Source of the DNA: Dyella jiangningensis
Lineage (GTDB): Bacteria > Pseudomonadota > Gammaproteobacteria > Xanthomonadales > Rhodanobacteraceae
DNA length: 64,000 bases
Assembly (NCBI GenBank): GCA_000632805.1
Contig: CP007444.1
Coordinates: 2,468,772 to 2,532,771 of the forward strand
Direction: 5' to 3'
Below the pieces are notes generated by a model. The model did not search any database and was not told where the DNA came from. It saw nothing but the letters and a program-made list of their open reading frames with translations. A program made the translations under genes and the position numbers. This document shows, in pieces, positions 19,318-29,811 of the stretch. Within the stretch, counting starts at the first letter, position 1. Every line of letters starts with the position of its first letter.

Positions 19318-19747
19318 GACAGCGCTCCTATAACGCGAAATCCGTTATGTCGCCTAGATGGTCCCCCACCCCACGCGTCGGCACTGATGTATCTGTTGCG
19401 GCGGCGTATTCATCGAGCCGCTTCCCAACCTGAACCCTTCGATGTGCACCGCGCCGACGTTGAAGAGCAAACGCGGCCCGTCAAGACTAGCCGCTCGACC
19501 TCGTAAAAAAGCCTTGTCCTGCGATGGCATAGCATCGCCGGTTCAGCACCGATACGGCTTCCTGACTCGATTCGCGCCTGTCGCGTTGTGGTTACAAACG
19601 CCGGGCGTCATCCCATACACCGGTGAGATGGCCGGTGTGAACGCACGTGTAAAGTGCGCCGTGCAGGCACGGCACATCATCGACAAGAGCCTCGACCGCG
19701 AAGTCGAGGCCCTTGCTGGTCCATTTTCCTTGGCGCGTTCGACGGCG
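19318..19747. other. Intergenic region with no gene
   Basis: This 430-base stretch lies between the methyltransferase start and the BamE/OmpA stop. It holds the methyltransferase promoter region and, at 19689-19710, a perfect 8-bp hairpin (GCCTCGAC/GTCGAGGC) 37 bases after the OmpA stop. The hairpin lacks a good T-run but may end or protect the adhesin message. The short plus-strand frames here show no family features and run antisense into the OmpA gene. Confidence 0.6.
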
Positions 19748-20578
19748 CTATTTGAAAGAGACTTCCACACGCCTATTGGGCGCAAGGCAGGCGATCAGCG
19801 CATCGCGTCGCTGATCCGGACAGTCCTTCACCGGATCGGATTCGCCATAGCCTCGGGCCGTTATCCTGTCAGCCGGCACGCCGCGCGCCACCAGATGGTC
19901 TTTCACCGCGCGCGCACGGCGCTCCGAAAGTTGCTGGTTATACGAATGAGTGCCCAGCCGATCGGTGTAACCGGCAATACGAACTGACGTGACCGCATCG
20001 CGACGCCCGTTCAGATCGTCCGCCAACGCGTCCAGTGTCTGGCGTCCACCCGACGACAGCTCCGCACTGTCGAAGGCAAACAGCGCATCGCCTGAAAACA
20101 CGCGGGGCGGTTCCGTCGCAACAACGGCCGGCGCGGGCAGCGGCGGCTCCTTCAACACTTCGGCGCAGGATTCGGGCTTCCAGTAAAAGCTGCGCGCAAG
20201 TCTGCTGTCATCGAAAAGCACTTTGTACTGGCAGGTCGTCACGCCGTTATCGGCGCCGCGAAAATGGAACACATAATTCCACTCACGCACGCCCCACACG
20301 CCTTCGCTGAAGTGCGGGTAGCCGATGAGGTCCGAGACCTGCTGCTTGTTGAGCCCTGCCCTCATAAGGCGCAGGTTCGCCAGGTTCGGGAACGTGCCGT
20401 CCTTGTGCATGGGCGTGACGCTTTCCGGTGACGGCCACACCAGTTCGCCGGCCGAGCCGCCGTCCTTTGCCACCTGATGACTGACGTTGCCGCAGGCAGC
20501 CATCGCAAGTGCGAGCGAGATGGCGGTGAGGGTTTTCAGGGAGACATGCATGTGATGGATTCCTTCGATGCGATTCAT
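19748..20578 (-). CDS. Lipoprotein with BamE/SmpA-like and OmpA C-terminal domains
   Basis: The 276-residue protein starts at the ATG at 20578 after GGAGG; a second ATG at 20551 is the alternative. A lipoprotein signal ends at LALAMAACGN. Next comes a SmpA/OmlA (BamE-like) segment of about 85 residues (PNLANLRLMRAGLNKQQVSDLIGYPHF through WNYVFHF and TTCQYKVLFD), then an OmpA peptidoglycan-binding domain (FAFDSAELSSGGRQTLDALADDL, GYTDRLGTHSYNQQLSERRARAVKDHL, RRVEV). BamE-type domains help outer-membrane protein assembly and OmpA domains anchor to the wall. It starts 14 bases after the adhesin stop, so an outer-membrane role in adhesin assembly or anchoring is likely. Confidence 0.87.
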   Translation of the reverse strand: MNRIEGIHHMHVSLKTLTAISLALAMAACGNVSHQVAKDGGSAGELVWPSPESVTPMHKDGTFPNLANLRLMRAGLNKQQVSDLIGYPHFSEGVWGVREWNYVFHFRGADNGVTTCQYKVLFDDSRLARSFYWKPESCAEVLKEPPLPAPAVVATEPPRVFSGDALFAFDSAELSSGGRQTLDALADDLNGRRDAVTSVRIAGYTDRLGTHSYNQQLSERRARAVKDHLVARGVPADRITARGYGESDPVKDCPDQRRDALIACLAPNRRVEVSFK

Positions 20579-20592
20579 GATTGCGTCCTCCC

Positions 20593-23500
20593 TCACCACA
20601 CCATGCCCGCGCCGACACCGGCGCCGGCATCGCCGCGCGTATTGGTGGTGGCGTTGAGCTTGAAGATGTAGCGGCCGCTTTCGGTCACCGTCGACATCCC
20701 AACGGCAATGCTGGTTTCGCCGTGGAATGTGCCGAACGCGACACCTGCGGAGCTCTGGTTGGGCTGGTAAGCCTGCGGCAGGCTGGCCATCGCCATGGCG
20801 GATGCGACGCCGGCGTTGGCGCGGTTGCCGATGCGATTGAGGTCGCGATCCACCGAATCGAAACGCTGGTCGGTGTAGTTCTTGGACCAGTCCTTGGCGT
20901 TGGCAATCGCATCGCTCAGCTGTCCGACGTTCACGGCGTCCGTCGCGTTCACGCCGCTGGCGACGTTGGTGACGGTGCGTTCGTGGCCAACCGAACCGAC
21001 CGACACCGTATTGGCACTCGTTGCCACCGATCCGGAACCGATCGCCACGCTGTTGTCGCCAGTGGCGCTCGAGTTCGCGCCCACCGCCGTGCTGTTGTTG
21101 CCTGAAGCCACCGAACCGCCGCCCGCCGCCGTCGCGTTGTTCCCGGATGCCGAAGCCGTGGTGTTGTTGTCTCCGCTGGTCTGGTACGTGTTGATAGTGG
21201 TGCCGACGCCGCCGTTGCCGCCTCCGCTGTTGGCCGGCAGGTTGTTCACTGTTTGCGACAGATTGGTGAGCTGCGAATACAGCTGTTGCATCGTCTGGTT
21301 GGTCGCGTACAGCTGCGAGCCGTTGATCGCATCGGTGCTGACGTTGCTGATGCGACCGGCCGCGAGGTTGGTCAACGTTCGCTCCGCTCCCGCTGCGCCC
21401 ACGCTCACCGTCGAGCCCGGCGCCGTGCCCGCGAACGTATAGGCCGTGCCATTGAGCGTCACGCCAGTGGTGGCGACGGGCGCATCGGTGACAGAGCCCG
21501 CGCCCAGCGCGACGCTGCCGGCGAAGGCTGCCTGCGTACCCGCGCCCAGCGCCATCGCCTGGATGCCGTTGGATGTCGCGTTGGTACCGAGCGCCACGCC
21601 ATCGGCGAGGTTGACGGTGGCGTTCTGGCCGATCGCCGTGCCGCCAGGCGCGGTCTGCTGCACGATCGCGCCGTTGCCCATGCCGATGCCGTTGTCGCCG
21701 TTCACCGTGGTCTGCGGACCGATGGCGACCGATTCGGCGCCCGCCGCCAGCGAATCGGAAGCGGTGGAGTTGGCATGGAAGTACTTGATCGGCGTGACCG
21801 AGAACGAACTCATCGCGCCTTTCAACTGGCGCAGCGTCACCGCATCCTGGTCGAGCGTGCCGTCGGCCACATTGGTGATCTGGCGGAAGTCCGTGGCATT
21901 GCCCACCGATACCGCGCCAAGCAGGTTTCGATCCGTGGTGTTGTACGGCACCACGTTCGTGCCGACGAGGATCGAACCCGACGCGGGTGCGATGGGACGA
22001 TCCGACACCGCACCCGAACCTAGCGCCACGCCGCCAAGCACCGATACGCCACTGTTCTTGCCCAGTGCGGTGCCGCTGTCGGCCGTAGCGCTGGCGCCTA
22101 CGCCGGCCGCCAGCGCGTTGGCGCCGGTGGCGCCGTTGTTGGCATAGTTGCTGCCCTGGGTGCCGCCATCGTTGACGCTGTAGTAGTGGATCGCGTTCGC
22201 GGTCACGGTGCTGCTGAGGTTCTCCACGGCCTGGTTGGTGGCGAACAGCTGCGAACCGTTGATCGCGTCGGTGCTGTTGCCGTTCACCTGGCCTGCCGCC
22301 ACGTTGGTGATGGTGCGTTCGTTGCCGGCCGTACCGACGCTCACCGTGCTGGTCGGCGTGGCGCCGGCGTAGGTATAGGCGTGGCCATCGATGGTGTCGC
22401 CACCGGTCTGGACCACCGCACCGGTGACGCTGCCTGCGCCCAGCGCCACGTCCCCGACGTTGGTGCTCGCGGTGGCGCCATTGCCGATCGATACCGCGTT
22501 GGTCGCACCCGCCGTGGACACTGGCCCCACCGCCACGCTGTTCACGCCGGTGGCCAGCGAATCGGCAAGGTTGGAGTTGGCGTGGAAGTACTTGATGCCG
22601 CCGGTCTCGATCTGGTTGAACACCTGCTGCAGCGAGCTATAGGTGTTGCCGCCGTAGTTGATGCTGGTGTTCAACGTGCCCGTCGTCGGATCGTAGGTGG
22701 TGCTGCCGCCGTAGCTGTTGGCGATGGAAGTACCGAGATTGGTCACCGTGCTGCCCAGGTTGGTGACGCTGCTACCCACGGAGCCGATCGCCTGGTTGGT
22801 AGCGAAAAGCTGCGAGCCGTTGATGGCGTCGGTGCTGTTTCGGTCGATGCGTCCGGCAGCGACGTTGGTAATGGTGCGCTCTGCTCCCACGCTTCCCACG
22901 CTCACGGTGGAACCCGGCGTGGTACCCGCAAAGTTGTAGGTCTGGCCATTGACGACACCCGTGGCCGTGCCCACCGCCGCGTCCGTGGACGAACCTGCAC
23001 CCAGCGCCACGCTGCCTGCGAATGCCGCCTGCGAGCCGGCGCCCAGCGCCATCGCCTGGATGCCATTGGATGTGGCGTTGGTGCCCAGCGCCACGCCGTC
23101 GGCGAGGTTCACCGCGGCGTTCTGGCCGATCGCCGTGCCGCCCGGTGCGGTCTGCTGCACGATGGCGCCGTTACCCATGCCGATGCCGTTGTCACCGTTC
23201 ACCGTGGTCTGCGGACCGATGGCAACCGACTCCGCACCAATCGCCGCCGAATCCGAAGCGGCGGAGTTGGCGTGGAAGTACTTGATCGGCGTGACCGAGA
23301 ACGAACTCATCGCGCCCTTCAACTGGCGCAGCGTCACCGCATCCTGGTCGAGCGTGCCGTCAGCGACGTTGGTGATCTGGCGGAAGTCGGTGGCGTTGCC
23401 CACCGACACCGCGCCGAGCAGGTTGCGATCCGTGGTGTTGTACGGAATCACATTGGTACCGACGATGATCGAGCCTGACGTCGGCGCAATCGCGCGATCG

Positions 23501-26145
23501 GACACCGCGCCCGAACCCAAGGCCACGCCGCCCAATACGGTGGACTGCGTGTTCAAGCCCAGCGACGTGGCAGAGTCGGCAGTGGCCGTGGCGCCCACGC
23601 CGGCAGCCAGGGCGTTGAGGCCGCTCGCGCCATTGTTGGTGTAGTTGCCGCCCTGCGTGCCGCCATCGTTGACGCTGTAGTAATGCGTCGCACCGGCAGT
23701 GACCACGTTGCTCAGGTTTTGTACCGCCTGGTTGGTGGCAAACAACTGCGAGCCGTTGATGGCGTCGGTGCTGCCGCCATCGATGCGGCCGGCGGCGACA
23801 TAGGTGATGGTGCGCTCCCTGCCAGTCGCGCCGACACTCACCGTGCTGGTGGGGTTAGTGCCTGCGAAGGCGTACGTGGTACCGGCGATCGTATAGCTCG
23901 GCGTACCCACGGCCGCGGTGGTGGTCGAACCGGAACCCAGCGCGACGTCGCCCGCGTTGGCTCCCGCCGTCGCGCCATTGCCGATGGACACCGCATTCGT
24001 CGTGCTCGCGGTGGATACCGGTCCGATCGCGACGCTGTCGGTTCCCGCCGCGTTCGAATCGGCCAGTACGGAGTTGGCATGGAAATACTTGATGCCGCCG
24101 CCGTCCACCACGCTGCCGATCTGGTTGAACACGTTCTGCAGCGAGCTGTACGTGTTGCCGCCATAGGTGATGCTGGTGGTCACTGCACCGGTGACCGGGT
24201 TGTAGGTCGTGCCGCCACCGATGCTGGTGGCGATGGTGTCGCCGAGATTGGTCACCACGCTGCCAAGGTTGGTGACATTGGTACCCAGCGTGCCCACTGC
24301 CTGGTTGGTGGCGAACAACTGCGAGCCGTTGATCGCATCGGTGCTGCCGCCGTCGATGCGACCCGCAGCAAGATTGGTGATGGTGCGCTCCGTACCGCTC
24401 GCACCCACGCTCACCGTGCTGGTCGGGTTGGTACCGGCGAAGTTGTAGGTGGTTCCATTGATGACCGTGTTGGGCGTGCCGACGGCGGCGGCGGTGGTGG
24501 AACCGGAACCCAGTGCCACGTCGTTGGCGTTGTTGGCGGTCGCCGCGTTGCCAAACGCCACCGCACCAGCCGCCAAAGCTTTGCTGGTATTGCCCAGCGC
24601 GACCGAACCCTGACCGATCGCCTGGTTGCTGTTGCCGATGGCCACGGCGCCGGCTGCTGCCGTCGTGCCTGCGGCATCGCCTGCCGCGACGTTATTGGCG
24701 CCCATGGTGACCGCGCCATTGCCGTTGGTGATGTTCGGATCGCCGATGGCCACCGCGCCGTTGCCGGTGACCACCTGGCTTTCGCCCAGCGCGACGGCGC
24801 CGGTGCCGCCCTTCACTTGCGAGTTGTGGCCGCCGGCGATGGAACCTGTGCCCGCCCCAGCGGCAACGGTGTTGGTATCGCCGATCGCAACGGTAGAAGC
24901 CGCTTGCGCTGTCGATGCAAGGCCGATGGCAAGGGCATTGGCAGCCGACGCATGGGCCTGACGACCGATAGCCACGGTGTCTTGGGCCGACGCTGTACTG
25001 GCGCCCCATGCAAGACTGTTCACACCCGATGCGACAGTAAAGTTGCCCATCGCAACGGCACCCGCCGCACTGGCGGTGACATCAATGCCGACCGCAATCG
25101 CATTGTTCGCCGTGGCACCGCTGCCGGGAATGCCACTTTGCAGCGCGCCCAAATACATGGAGTTCAGGCCGGTGGCAGTTGCATTCCTTCCGATGGCGAT
25201 GGCGTCGGCTTGGCTTGCGTTCGCCTGGAAGCCCATGCCGACGGCGTAAAGGCCTGCGGTATTAACATCGGTACCGATGGCGATCGACGATTCGGCTGAT
25301 GCGCCCGTGCCCGTGCTGCGGGCGCCGAGATATATCGCATTGAGTGCCGTCGCATAGGCCTGCCAGCCGACCGCGGTGGCGTGGGTAGTGAGGCTCTGCG
25401 AGCCCAGGCCAAGCGCAGCAGCACCTTCGCCACTGGCTTTGGTGTAGGCGCCCAGCGCGACCGACTGCCCGGAGGTCGCCAGCGCCGACGAACCGATGGC
25501 CACGGAGTTGCCGGCGCTCGTCACACCTGCCGACGGACCGATCGCCACGCTGTTGCCCGAGTCCACGTAACTGGACACGCCGATGGCCACGGCATTTCCA
25601 GCCAGGGCCTTCGAGGTCGATCCCATGCTGATGGCACTGGGGCCAGAAGCGGTGACGTCCGTGCCGATACCAATGGCACTGTCGGCAAGAGCGCCGGTGC
25701 CTGGTGCGGTCCGCGGACCAAGATAAATGGAGTTGACGCCAGTCGTGTAGGCGCCAAAGCCCAATGAAATACCATTCTGTCCCGCCGCGTGTGCGCTATA
25801 ACCCACGGCCAACGCGCCAAGCACATCGGCATGGGAAAGGGAGCCGAGCGCAGTGGCACCGATGCCGCTCGCTCCGGAACTAAGTCCCATGCAGGATGCG
25901 GTGCCGTTGTAGGCGTTGTAGGGGGCTACGCTGCAATCGACCGCCTGCGCCTGCGCGATGGTCGACCACCCCATCCATCCAAACGCCGCCATCGCCGTGA
26001 ACAGGCCCGCGCTCAACCGGTTCAACGAGCGACGACGTACGTCGCCGCCTTCGCTCGTGCCGCCGCGACGACACGCGGCCAATTCCGAGACCACCACGAG
26101 CTGTTGCAGCTCGCAGCTCCAAACCTTGCCGTGAATCTTGTTCAT
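20593..26145 (-). CDS. Trimeric autotransporter adhesin (YadA-like)
   Basis: The 1850-residue protein starts at the ATG at 26145 after AAGGAG. It has an extended signal peptide ([22 protein letters not shown] at residues 1-22, cleaved after IAQAQA). Next is a long head of 14-16-residue YadA repeats rich in A(V/I)G and NS, then stalk and neck segments ([28 protein letters not shown]) and HANS motifs. A C-terminal anchor of about 70 residues ends in GAGMVW. Three chains form one 12-strand barrel, displaying a fibre for adhesion or biofilm. Two tandem units of about 1.5 kb (22793-24301 and 21296-22792) share nearly identical stretches, a sign of internal duplication. The BamE/OmpA gene follows after 14 bases. 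Confidence 0.95.
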   Translation of the reverse strand: MNKIHGKVWSCELQQLVVVSELAACRRGGTSEGGDVRRRSLNRLSAGLFTAMAAFGWMGWSTIAQAQAVDCSVAPYNAYNGTASCMGLSSGASGIGATALGSLSHADVLGALAVGYSAHAAGQNGISLGFGAYTTGVNSIYLGPRTAPGTGALADSAIGIGTDVTASGPSAISMGSTSKALAGNAVAIGVSSYVDSGNSVAIGPSAGVTSAGNSVAIGSSALATSGQSVALGAYTKASGEGAAALGLGSQSLTTHATAVGWQAYATALNAIYLGARSTGTGASAESSIAIGTDVNTAGLYAVGMGFQANASQADAIAIGRNATATGLNSMYLGALQSGIPGSGATANNAIAVGIDVTASAAGAVAMGNFTVASGVNSLAWGASTASAQDTVAIGRQAHASAANALAIGLASTAQAASTVAIGDTNTVAAGAGTGSIAGGHNSQVKGGTGAVALGESQVVTGNGAVAIGDPNITNGNGAVTMGANNVAAGDAAGTTAAAGAVAIGNSNQAIGQGSVALGNTSKALAAGAVAFGNAATANNANDVALGSGSTTAAAVGTPNTVINGTTYNFAGTNPTSTVSVGASGTERTITNLAAGRIDGGSTDAINGSQLFATNQAVGTLGTNVTNLGSVVTNLGDTIATSIGGGTTYNPVTGAVTTSITYGGNTYSSLQNVFNQIGSVVDGGGIKYFHANSVLADSNAAGTDSVAIGPVSTASTTNAVSIGNGATAGANAGDVALGSGSTTTAAVGTPSYTIAGTTYAFAGTNPTSTVSVGATGRERTITYVAAGRIDGGSTDAINGSQLFATNQAVQNLSNVVTAGATHYYSVNDGGTQGGNYTNNGASGLNALAAGVGATATADSATSLGLNTQSTVLGGVALGSGAVSDRAIAPTSGSIIVGTNVIPYNTTDRNLLGAVSVGNATDFRQITNVADGTLDQDAVTLRQLKGAMSSFSVTPIKYFHANSAASDSAAIGAESVAIGPQTTVNGDNGIGMGNGAIVQQTAPGGTAIGQNAAVNLADGVALGTNATSNGIQAMALGAGSQAAFAGSVALGAGSSTDAAVGTATGVVNGQTYNFAGTTPGSTVSVGSVGAERTITNVAAGRIDRNSTDAINGSQLFATNQAIGSVGSSVTNLGSTVTNLGTSIANSYGGSTTYDPTTGTLNTSINYGGNTYSSLQQVFNQIETGGIKYFHANSNLADSLATGVNSVAVGPVSTAGATNAVSIGNGATASTNVGDVALGAGSVTGAVVQTGGDTIDGHAYTYAGATPTSTVSVGTAGNERTITNVAAGQVNGNSTDAINGSQLFATNQAVENLSSTVTANAIHYYSVNDGGTQGSNYANNGATGANALAAGVGASATADSGTALGKNSGVSVLGGVALGSGAVSDRPIAPASGSILVGTNVVPYNTTDRNLLGAVSVGNATDFRQITNVADGTLDQDAVTLRQLKGAMSSFSVTPIKYFHANSTASDSLAAGAESVAIGPQTTVNGDNGIGMGNGAIVQQTAPGGTAIGQNATVNLADGVALGTNATSNGIQAMALGAGTQAAFAGSVALGAGSVTDAPVATTGVTLNGTAYTFAGTAPGSTVSVGAAGAERTLTNLAAGRISNVSTDAINGSQLYATNQTMQQLYSQLTNLSQTVNNLPANSGGGNGGVGTTINTYQTSGDNNTTASASGNNATAAGGGSVASGNNSTAVGANSSATGDNSVAIGSGSVATSANTVSVGSVGHERTVTNVASGVNATDAVNVGQLSDAIANAKDWSKNYTDQRFDSVDRDLNRIGNRANAGVASAMAMASLPQAYQPNQSSAGVAFGTFHGETSIAVGMSTVTESGRYIFKLNATTNTRGDAGAGVGAGMVW

Positions 26146-26223
26146 ACCATCTCCTTGGGTGGGGGACAGGTGTCGAGGACCGCAAGGCAAGACCGGAACT
26201 GTCGGCGCACACACGCCCGTGGC

Positions 26224-26389
26224 GTGGAACTTTTTCAGTTCCACACGCGCGTGGTGGCATTGACCGCGGATGCCCTGGCCCTTCGAGCGCCTGAGACTTC
26301 ATCTTCTACAGCTGCTGCCTCGGTTGATCGATTGCGGCCATTTCTTCACGCCGCAATCAACCGCTTGCGTGCCCGCAACGGCACGCAAG
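26224..26389 (-). promoter_or_regulatory. Structured leader upstream of the adhesin
   Basis: Three hairpins follow in series on the minus strand. CTTGCGTGCC/GGCACGCAAG (26364-26389) is a perfect 10-bp stem. CGGTTGATTGCGGC pairs with its partner across 26321-26363 with a four-base bulge. GTGGAACT/AGTTCCAC (26224-26244) is a perfect 8-bp stem. The last ends 79 bases before the adhesin ATG. None has a terminator T-run. They suggest a folded 5' untranslated region that could control adhesin translation or message life; I recognise no known riboswitch. Confidence 0.55.
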
Positions 26390-26403
26390 AATTCGAAGGT
26401 CAA

Positions 26404-26424
26404 AGGTGCTAGGTGCTAGGTGCT
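26404..26424. repeat. Heptamer tandem repeat (AGGTGCT)x3
   Basis: Three exact copies of AGGTGCT run head to tail about 260 bases upstream of the adhesin start. Short tandem repeats in front of surface adhesin genes can change copy number and alter expression, though three copies is few. Confidence 0.75.
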
Positions 26425-27210
26425 CTGGGAGACGCGGCTATTCGCGTCGCCAGCAACGAAAAAATGGGCTGTCATGCGTACGGCAAGGCCTGCCTCGCAC
26501 AGGCAGCTCCATGTACGCCGGCGTCCTGTGGATGGTTGTCGACTCTATCGATTGCACGGTCGATGCTCCCTTGTCTCATCCGTCTGGTGGATACGTATCC
26601 CTTTCGTATGCCACTTCCCGTCCAGGGAAGGCTCTGTTGGCGCTAGTGCTGCAAGACCACCACGCGCCCATGCCGCGTCCGTCGGCGCGACACACCGTTC
26701 ATGCCCACTGAGAAGAGATCAAGAGGAGAACCATCGGACCGCACACACGGTCGCCAGGCCTTGCGTGCACAGACAAGCACCGCCGCCTGAAAATATCGGA
26801 TGCACGACAGATATGCCGCCACACGTGTGCCCCCTTTGATCCATGGGGAACCGAGCGATTCCATGAATGACGGCAAGACAAACCCGCGAGGCCGCACCTG
26901 GCGACTTCGTTCAAGCATGCACCACGCATCAAGGAACCTGCTTCGACGCCCCCTGCAAGCATCCATAGCCGAAACTCCACTCAACCATGCGCCCAATACA
27001 ACTCCGGCACCTATACATCGCCAAGGCGCCGTCGTTCGGGCAGAGTGGAAGCTTGCTTAGATCTTAATCAGCACGCCACAAATGAGAAGTGGTCAGCGAT
27101 CGAATATGCGATGCATATCACTAATGCAACTCAACATACGCATGCGAATTTAGACGTCTAAACGAAATTCAGTTCCGTGAACGCAATGCGAGGTGCACAG
27201 GGCGTTGATA
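26425..27210. other. Long non-coding upstream region of the adhesin
   Basis: No convincing gene is present; the short frames have no Shine-Dalgarno or family features. The segment is less GC-rich towards 27050-27180, where a promoter is likely. It contains a perfect 14-base palindrome TTTAGACGTCTAAA (27149-27162) and ATATGC-GAT-GCATAT (27104-27118). These are candidate regulator sites for the adhesin or the adjacent LysR gene, whose 3' end is at 27211. Confidence 0.55.
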
Positions 27211-28089
27211 TCACCTGAAACGATCGAGCATGCGACCCAGCTCGCGCCCCAGCTCCTGCACGACGTGATCGGCCGTCGATCGATACAACAACGCGATATC
27301 CATCGTATCGATGGCAGGAAAGCCCTGCCTGCGCGTGAGCACCGCATGTTCCGCCGTGACGGCGCGCGCGGGCAGCAGGCTGATGCCGAGTCCGCCCGCC
27401 ACGGCCGACTGGATGCCGGACAGGCTCGAACTGGTGAAACTGATGCGCCAGCGACGGCCCATGCCCTCCACCACCTTGATCATTTCGTCGCGATAGAGCC
27501 CGCGGGGCGGAAACGCGACCAAAGGCACCGGGTCGAGCGCGAATGCTGGACTTCTCGCACTGTCGATCCAGCGCATGCTTTCCGGCCAGCGCGCGACCGC
27601 TTCGCGGCTGTTACGTCGCTGTTTGATGAGTATCAGGTCCAGCTCACCACGGTCGTAGCTGCCTGCCAGATCGCGACTGAGGCCGGTGGTGACCTCCAGC
27701 TTTACGCGAGGATGCTTGCGGTTGAAAGTTGCCAGTAGCTGGGTGGTGCGACCGGCTGCGAAGTCTTCGGGCACGCCGAGGCGCACGGTCACCGCCACGT
27801 CGGCCCCGGCCAGCGCGTCCAGCAGCTCGTCGTTGAGCGTGAGCATCCGTCGCGCGTAGGCGAGCACGGTTTCACCCGGGTCCGTCGGCCGCACCTCGCC
27901 CTTGCCGCGCACTAGCAGCTGATGCCCGGCCATGTCCTCCAGGCGGCGCACCTTCTGGCTCACGGTGGATTGGGTGGAATGCAATCGCGCCGAGGCCGTC
28001 GTGAAGCTTCCGCAGTCGGCCACCGTGACCATCGCGCGCAGGAGGTCGAGCTCGAACAGGGACCTATTCGATTTCGCACTGGTAGCCAT
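27211..28089 (-). CDS. LysR-family transcriptional regulator
   Basis: The 292-residue protein has the LysR winged helix near residues 14-73 (LLRAMVTVADCGSFTTASARLHSTQSTVSQKVRRLEDMAGHQLLVR) and a substrate-binding domain from about residue 98 (VRLGVPEDFA, then GLGISLLPARAV near 235). It is divergent from the amidohydrolase with a 114-base gap, the classical arrangement for control of the neighbour. The gap contains ATTCGAAT dyad sequence next to its start. The effector is unknown. Confidence 0.92.
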   Translation of the reverse strand: MATSAKSNRSLFELDLLRAMVTVADCGSFTTASARLHSTQSTVSQKVRRLEDMAGHQLLVRGKGEVRPTDPGETVLAYARRMLTLNDELLDALAGADVAVTVRLGVPEDFAAGRTTQLLATFNRKHPRVKLEVTTGLSRDLAGSYDRGELDLILIKQRRNSREAVARWPESMRWIDSARSPAFALDPVPLVAFPPRGLYRDEMIKVVEGMGRRWRISFTSSSLSGIQSAVAGGLGISLLPARAVTAEHAVLTRRQGFPAIDTMDIALLYRSTADHVVQELGRELGRMLDRFR

Positions 28090-28203
28090 TCGAATATTTA
28101 CCTACTCAATGGATGGGACGGTATCTAACATGGTCCGCCATGCACGGCAAACATGCCGTCCACACGCATGGCCGTGCCTGACGACGCCAAGGAAATCCGA
28201 CCG

Positions 28204-29658
28204 ATGAAGAAGTCCCTCGCCAGCGCCATTGCCATGTTGATCGCGCTCACTGCACCCGCTCACGCAACGGGCTCGCAGGGCGACGTGATGATTCGCCATG
28301 CCACGGTGATCGACGTCGAGCATGCGCGCAGCGTCGATGACCAGGCCGTCGTGTTGCGCGGCGCCGATATCGTCGCCGTCGGCTCCGACGCGGACATCGC
28401 CAAGGCATGGACTGCCGCGCAGACCGTCGAAGGCAAGGGGCGCTTCCTGATCCCCGGCCTGTGGGACATGCATGTGCACTTCGGCGGCGGCCCCGACCTG
28501 ATCGAAGAGAACAAGGCGCTGCTGCCGCTTTATATCGCCCATGGCATCACCACGATCCGCGACTGCTCCGGCGACCTGCCCGAGCAGGTGCTGCAATGGC
28601 GCGGCGAGATTGCCAAGGGCACGCTGTTCGGGCCGCAGCTCTTCACCTCCGGCGCGAAGATCGAAGGCATCCATCCGGTGTGGAAAGGCACCATCGAAGT
28701 CGGCAGCAAGGCGGACGTCGATGCGGCGTTTGTCCGCCTGAAGAAGGACCGCGTGGATTTCGTGAAGATCACCGACAGCACGCTCGATCCGCAGCTGTTC
28801 CTCTATGCGGTATCGCAGGCGAAGCGCTTCGGCATCCGCTCCTCGGGCCACATTCCCATGGCCTTGACCGTCGAGCAGGCCGTGGATGCGGGCATCAGCT
28901 CCATCGAGCATCTCGACTACGCCTACAAGGCGGGCGTGAAGGATGAAGCGGCGATTTCCGCGGATTTCGCGGCCGGAAAGATCAATCGCGCCGAAGCCAA
29001 TCGCCGCCTGGACGCGGGTTTTGATCCCTCCACTGCCATGGCCGCCTATCGGCATCTGGCCGACAAAGGCGTGTACGTGACGCCAACCCTCAACGGCGGC
29101 CGCGTGCTCGATTTCCTCGATAGCGACAATCACGCCAACGATCCTTACCTGGCCTACATCGGCCCCAAGCTGCGCAAAACGTATGACTGGCGCATCGAAC
29201 GCGCCGCCAAGGCCACGCCCGAACAGGTCGCGGCACGGCACGCGCACTATGAGCATCTGACCAAGGTGCTGCCGATGCTGCAGCAGGCGGGCGTAACGAT
29301 CATGGCCGGTACTGATGCCGGCTTCCTCAACTCGTTCGACTATCCAGGCATTGGCCTGCACGACGAACTGACCGTATTCGTACAGAACGGCCTGACCCCG
29401 GCCCAGGCACTGTTGTCGGCCACCCGCGCCGGCCCGGCGTGGTTCGGCAGGCTCGATCGCTACGGTGCAGTGTCGACAGGCAAGGCAGCCGACCTCGTGC
29501 TGCTGGATCGCAACCCGCTGCAGGACATCAACGCCACCCGCGCCATCGATACCGTGATCCTTCGCGGCCACGTCTACGACCGCAAGGCGCTGGACGGCAT
29601 GCTCGAGCAGACCCGCAAGCAGGTCGCCGCCTGGAACGTGGCCGACGCGAAGGGTTGA
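28204..29658 (+). CDS. Exported imidazolonepropionase-like amidohydrolase
   Basis: The ATG at 28204 follows AAGGAA and starts a Sec signal peptide (MKKSLASAIAMLIALTAPAHA). The mature enzyme of about 463 residues belongs to the metal-dependent amidohydrolase superfamily: IPGLWDMHVHFGG (HxH metal ligands), the possible carbamylated-lysine region near DFVKITDS, SSGHIPM and SIEHLDY (metal His), and MAGTDAG (catalytic Asp). Related exported enzymes act on peptides such as Xaa-Pro dipeptides or on small amides; the substrate here is unknown. It is divergent from the LysR gene, which probably controls it. Confidence 0.88.
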   Translation: MKKSLASAIAMLIALTAPAHATGSQGDVMIRHATVIDVEHARSVDDQAVVLRGADIVAVGSDADIAKAWTAAQTVEGKGRFLIPGLWDMHVHFGGGPDLIEENKALLPLYIAHGITTIRDCSGDLPEQVLQWRGEIAKGTLFGPQLFTSGAKIEGIHPVWKGTIEVGSKADVDAAFVRLKKDRVDFVKITDSTLDPQLFLYAVSQAKRFGIRSSGHIPMALTVEQAVDAGISSIEHLDYAYKAGVKDEAAISADFAAGKINRAEANRRLDAGFDPSTAMAAYRHLADKGVYVTPTLNGGRVLDFLDSDNHANDPYLAYIGPKLRKTYDWRIERAAKATPEQVAARHAHYEHLTKVLPMLQQAGVTIMAGTDAGFLNSFDYPGIGLHDELTVFVQNGLTPAQALLSATRAGPAWFGRLDRYGAVSTGKAADLVLLDRNPLQDINATRAIDTVILRGHVYDRKALDGMLEQTRKQVAAWNVADAKG

Positions 29659-29811
29659 GCGATCGGCCGTGCCTCGGGGCGCGGCTGATCCTGCAGGCAG
29701 TACGGGCGACGCATGCCCTGTCCCCGACAAAAAGCAGAGAGGCGGCGTCGTGACGTAACTTTCCGGTTCGGCGGGCGAAGATAAGGGGGAACCCCGTCGA
29801 CCGGAGCCTCC

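Noticed and set aside
21253..25299. Several long plus-strand frames antisense to the adhesin
   Set aside because: They are produced by the repeated codon pattern of the adhesin; their own repeats mirror it exactly.
26406..26711. Small plus-strand frames upstream of the adhesin
   Set aside because: No ribosome site, no family features, overlapping alternative frames of similar length in all three phases.
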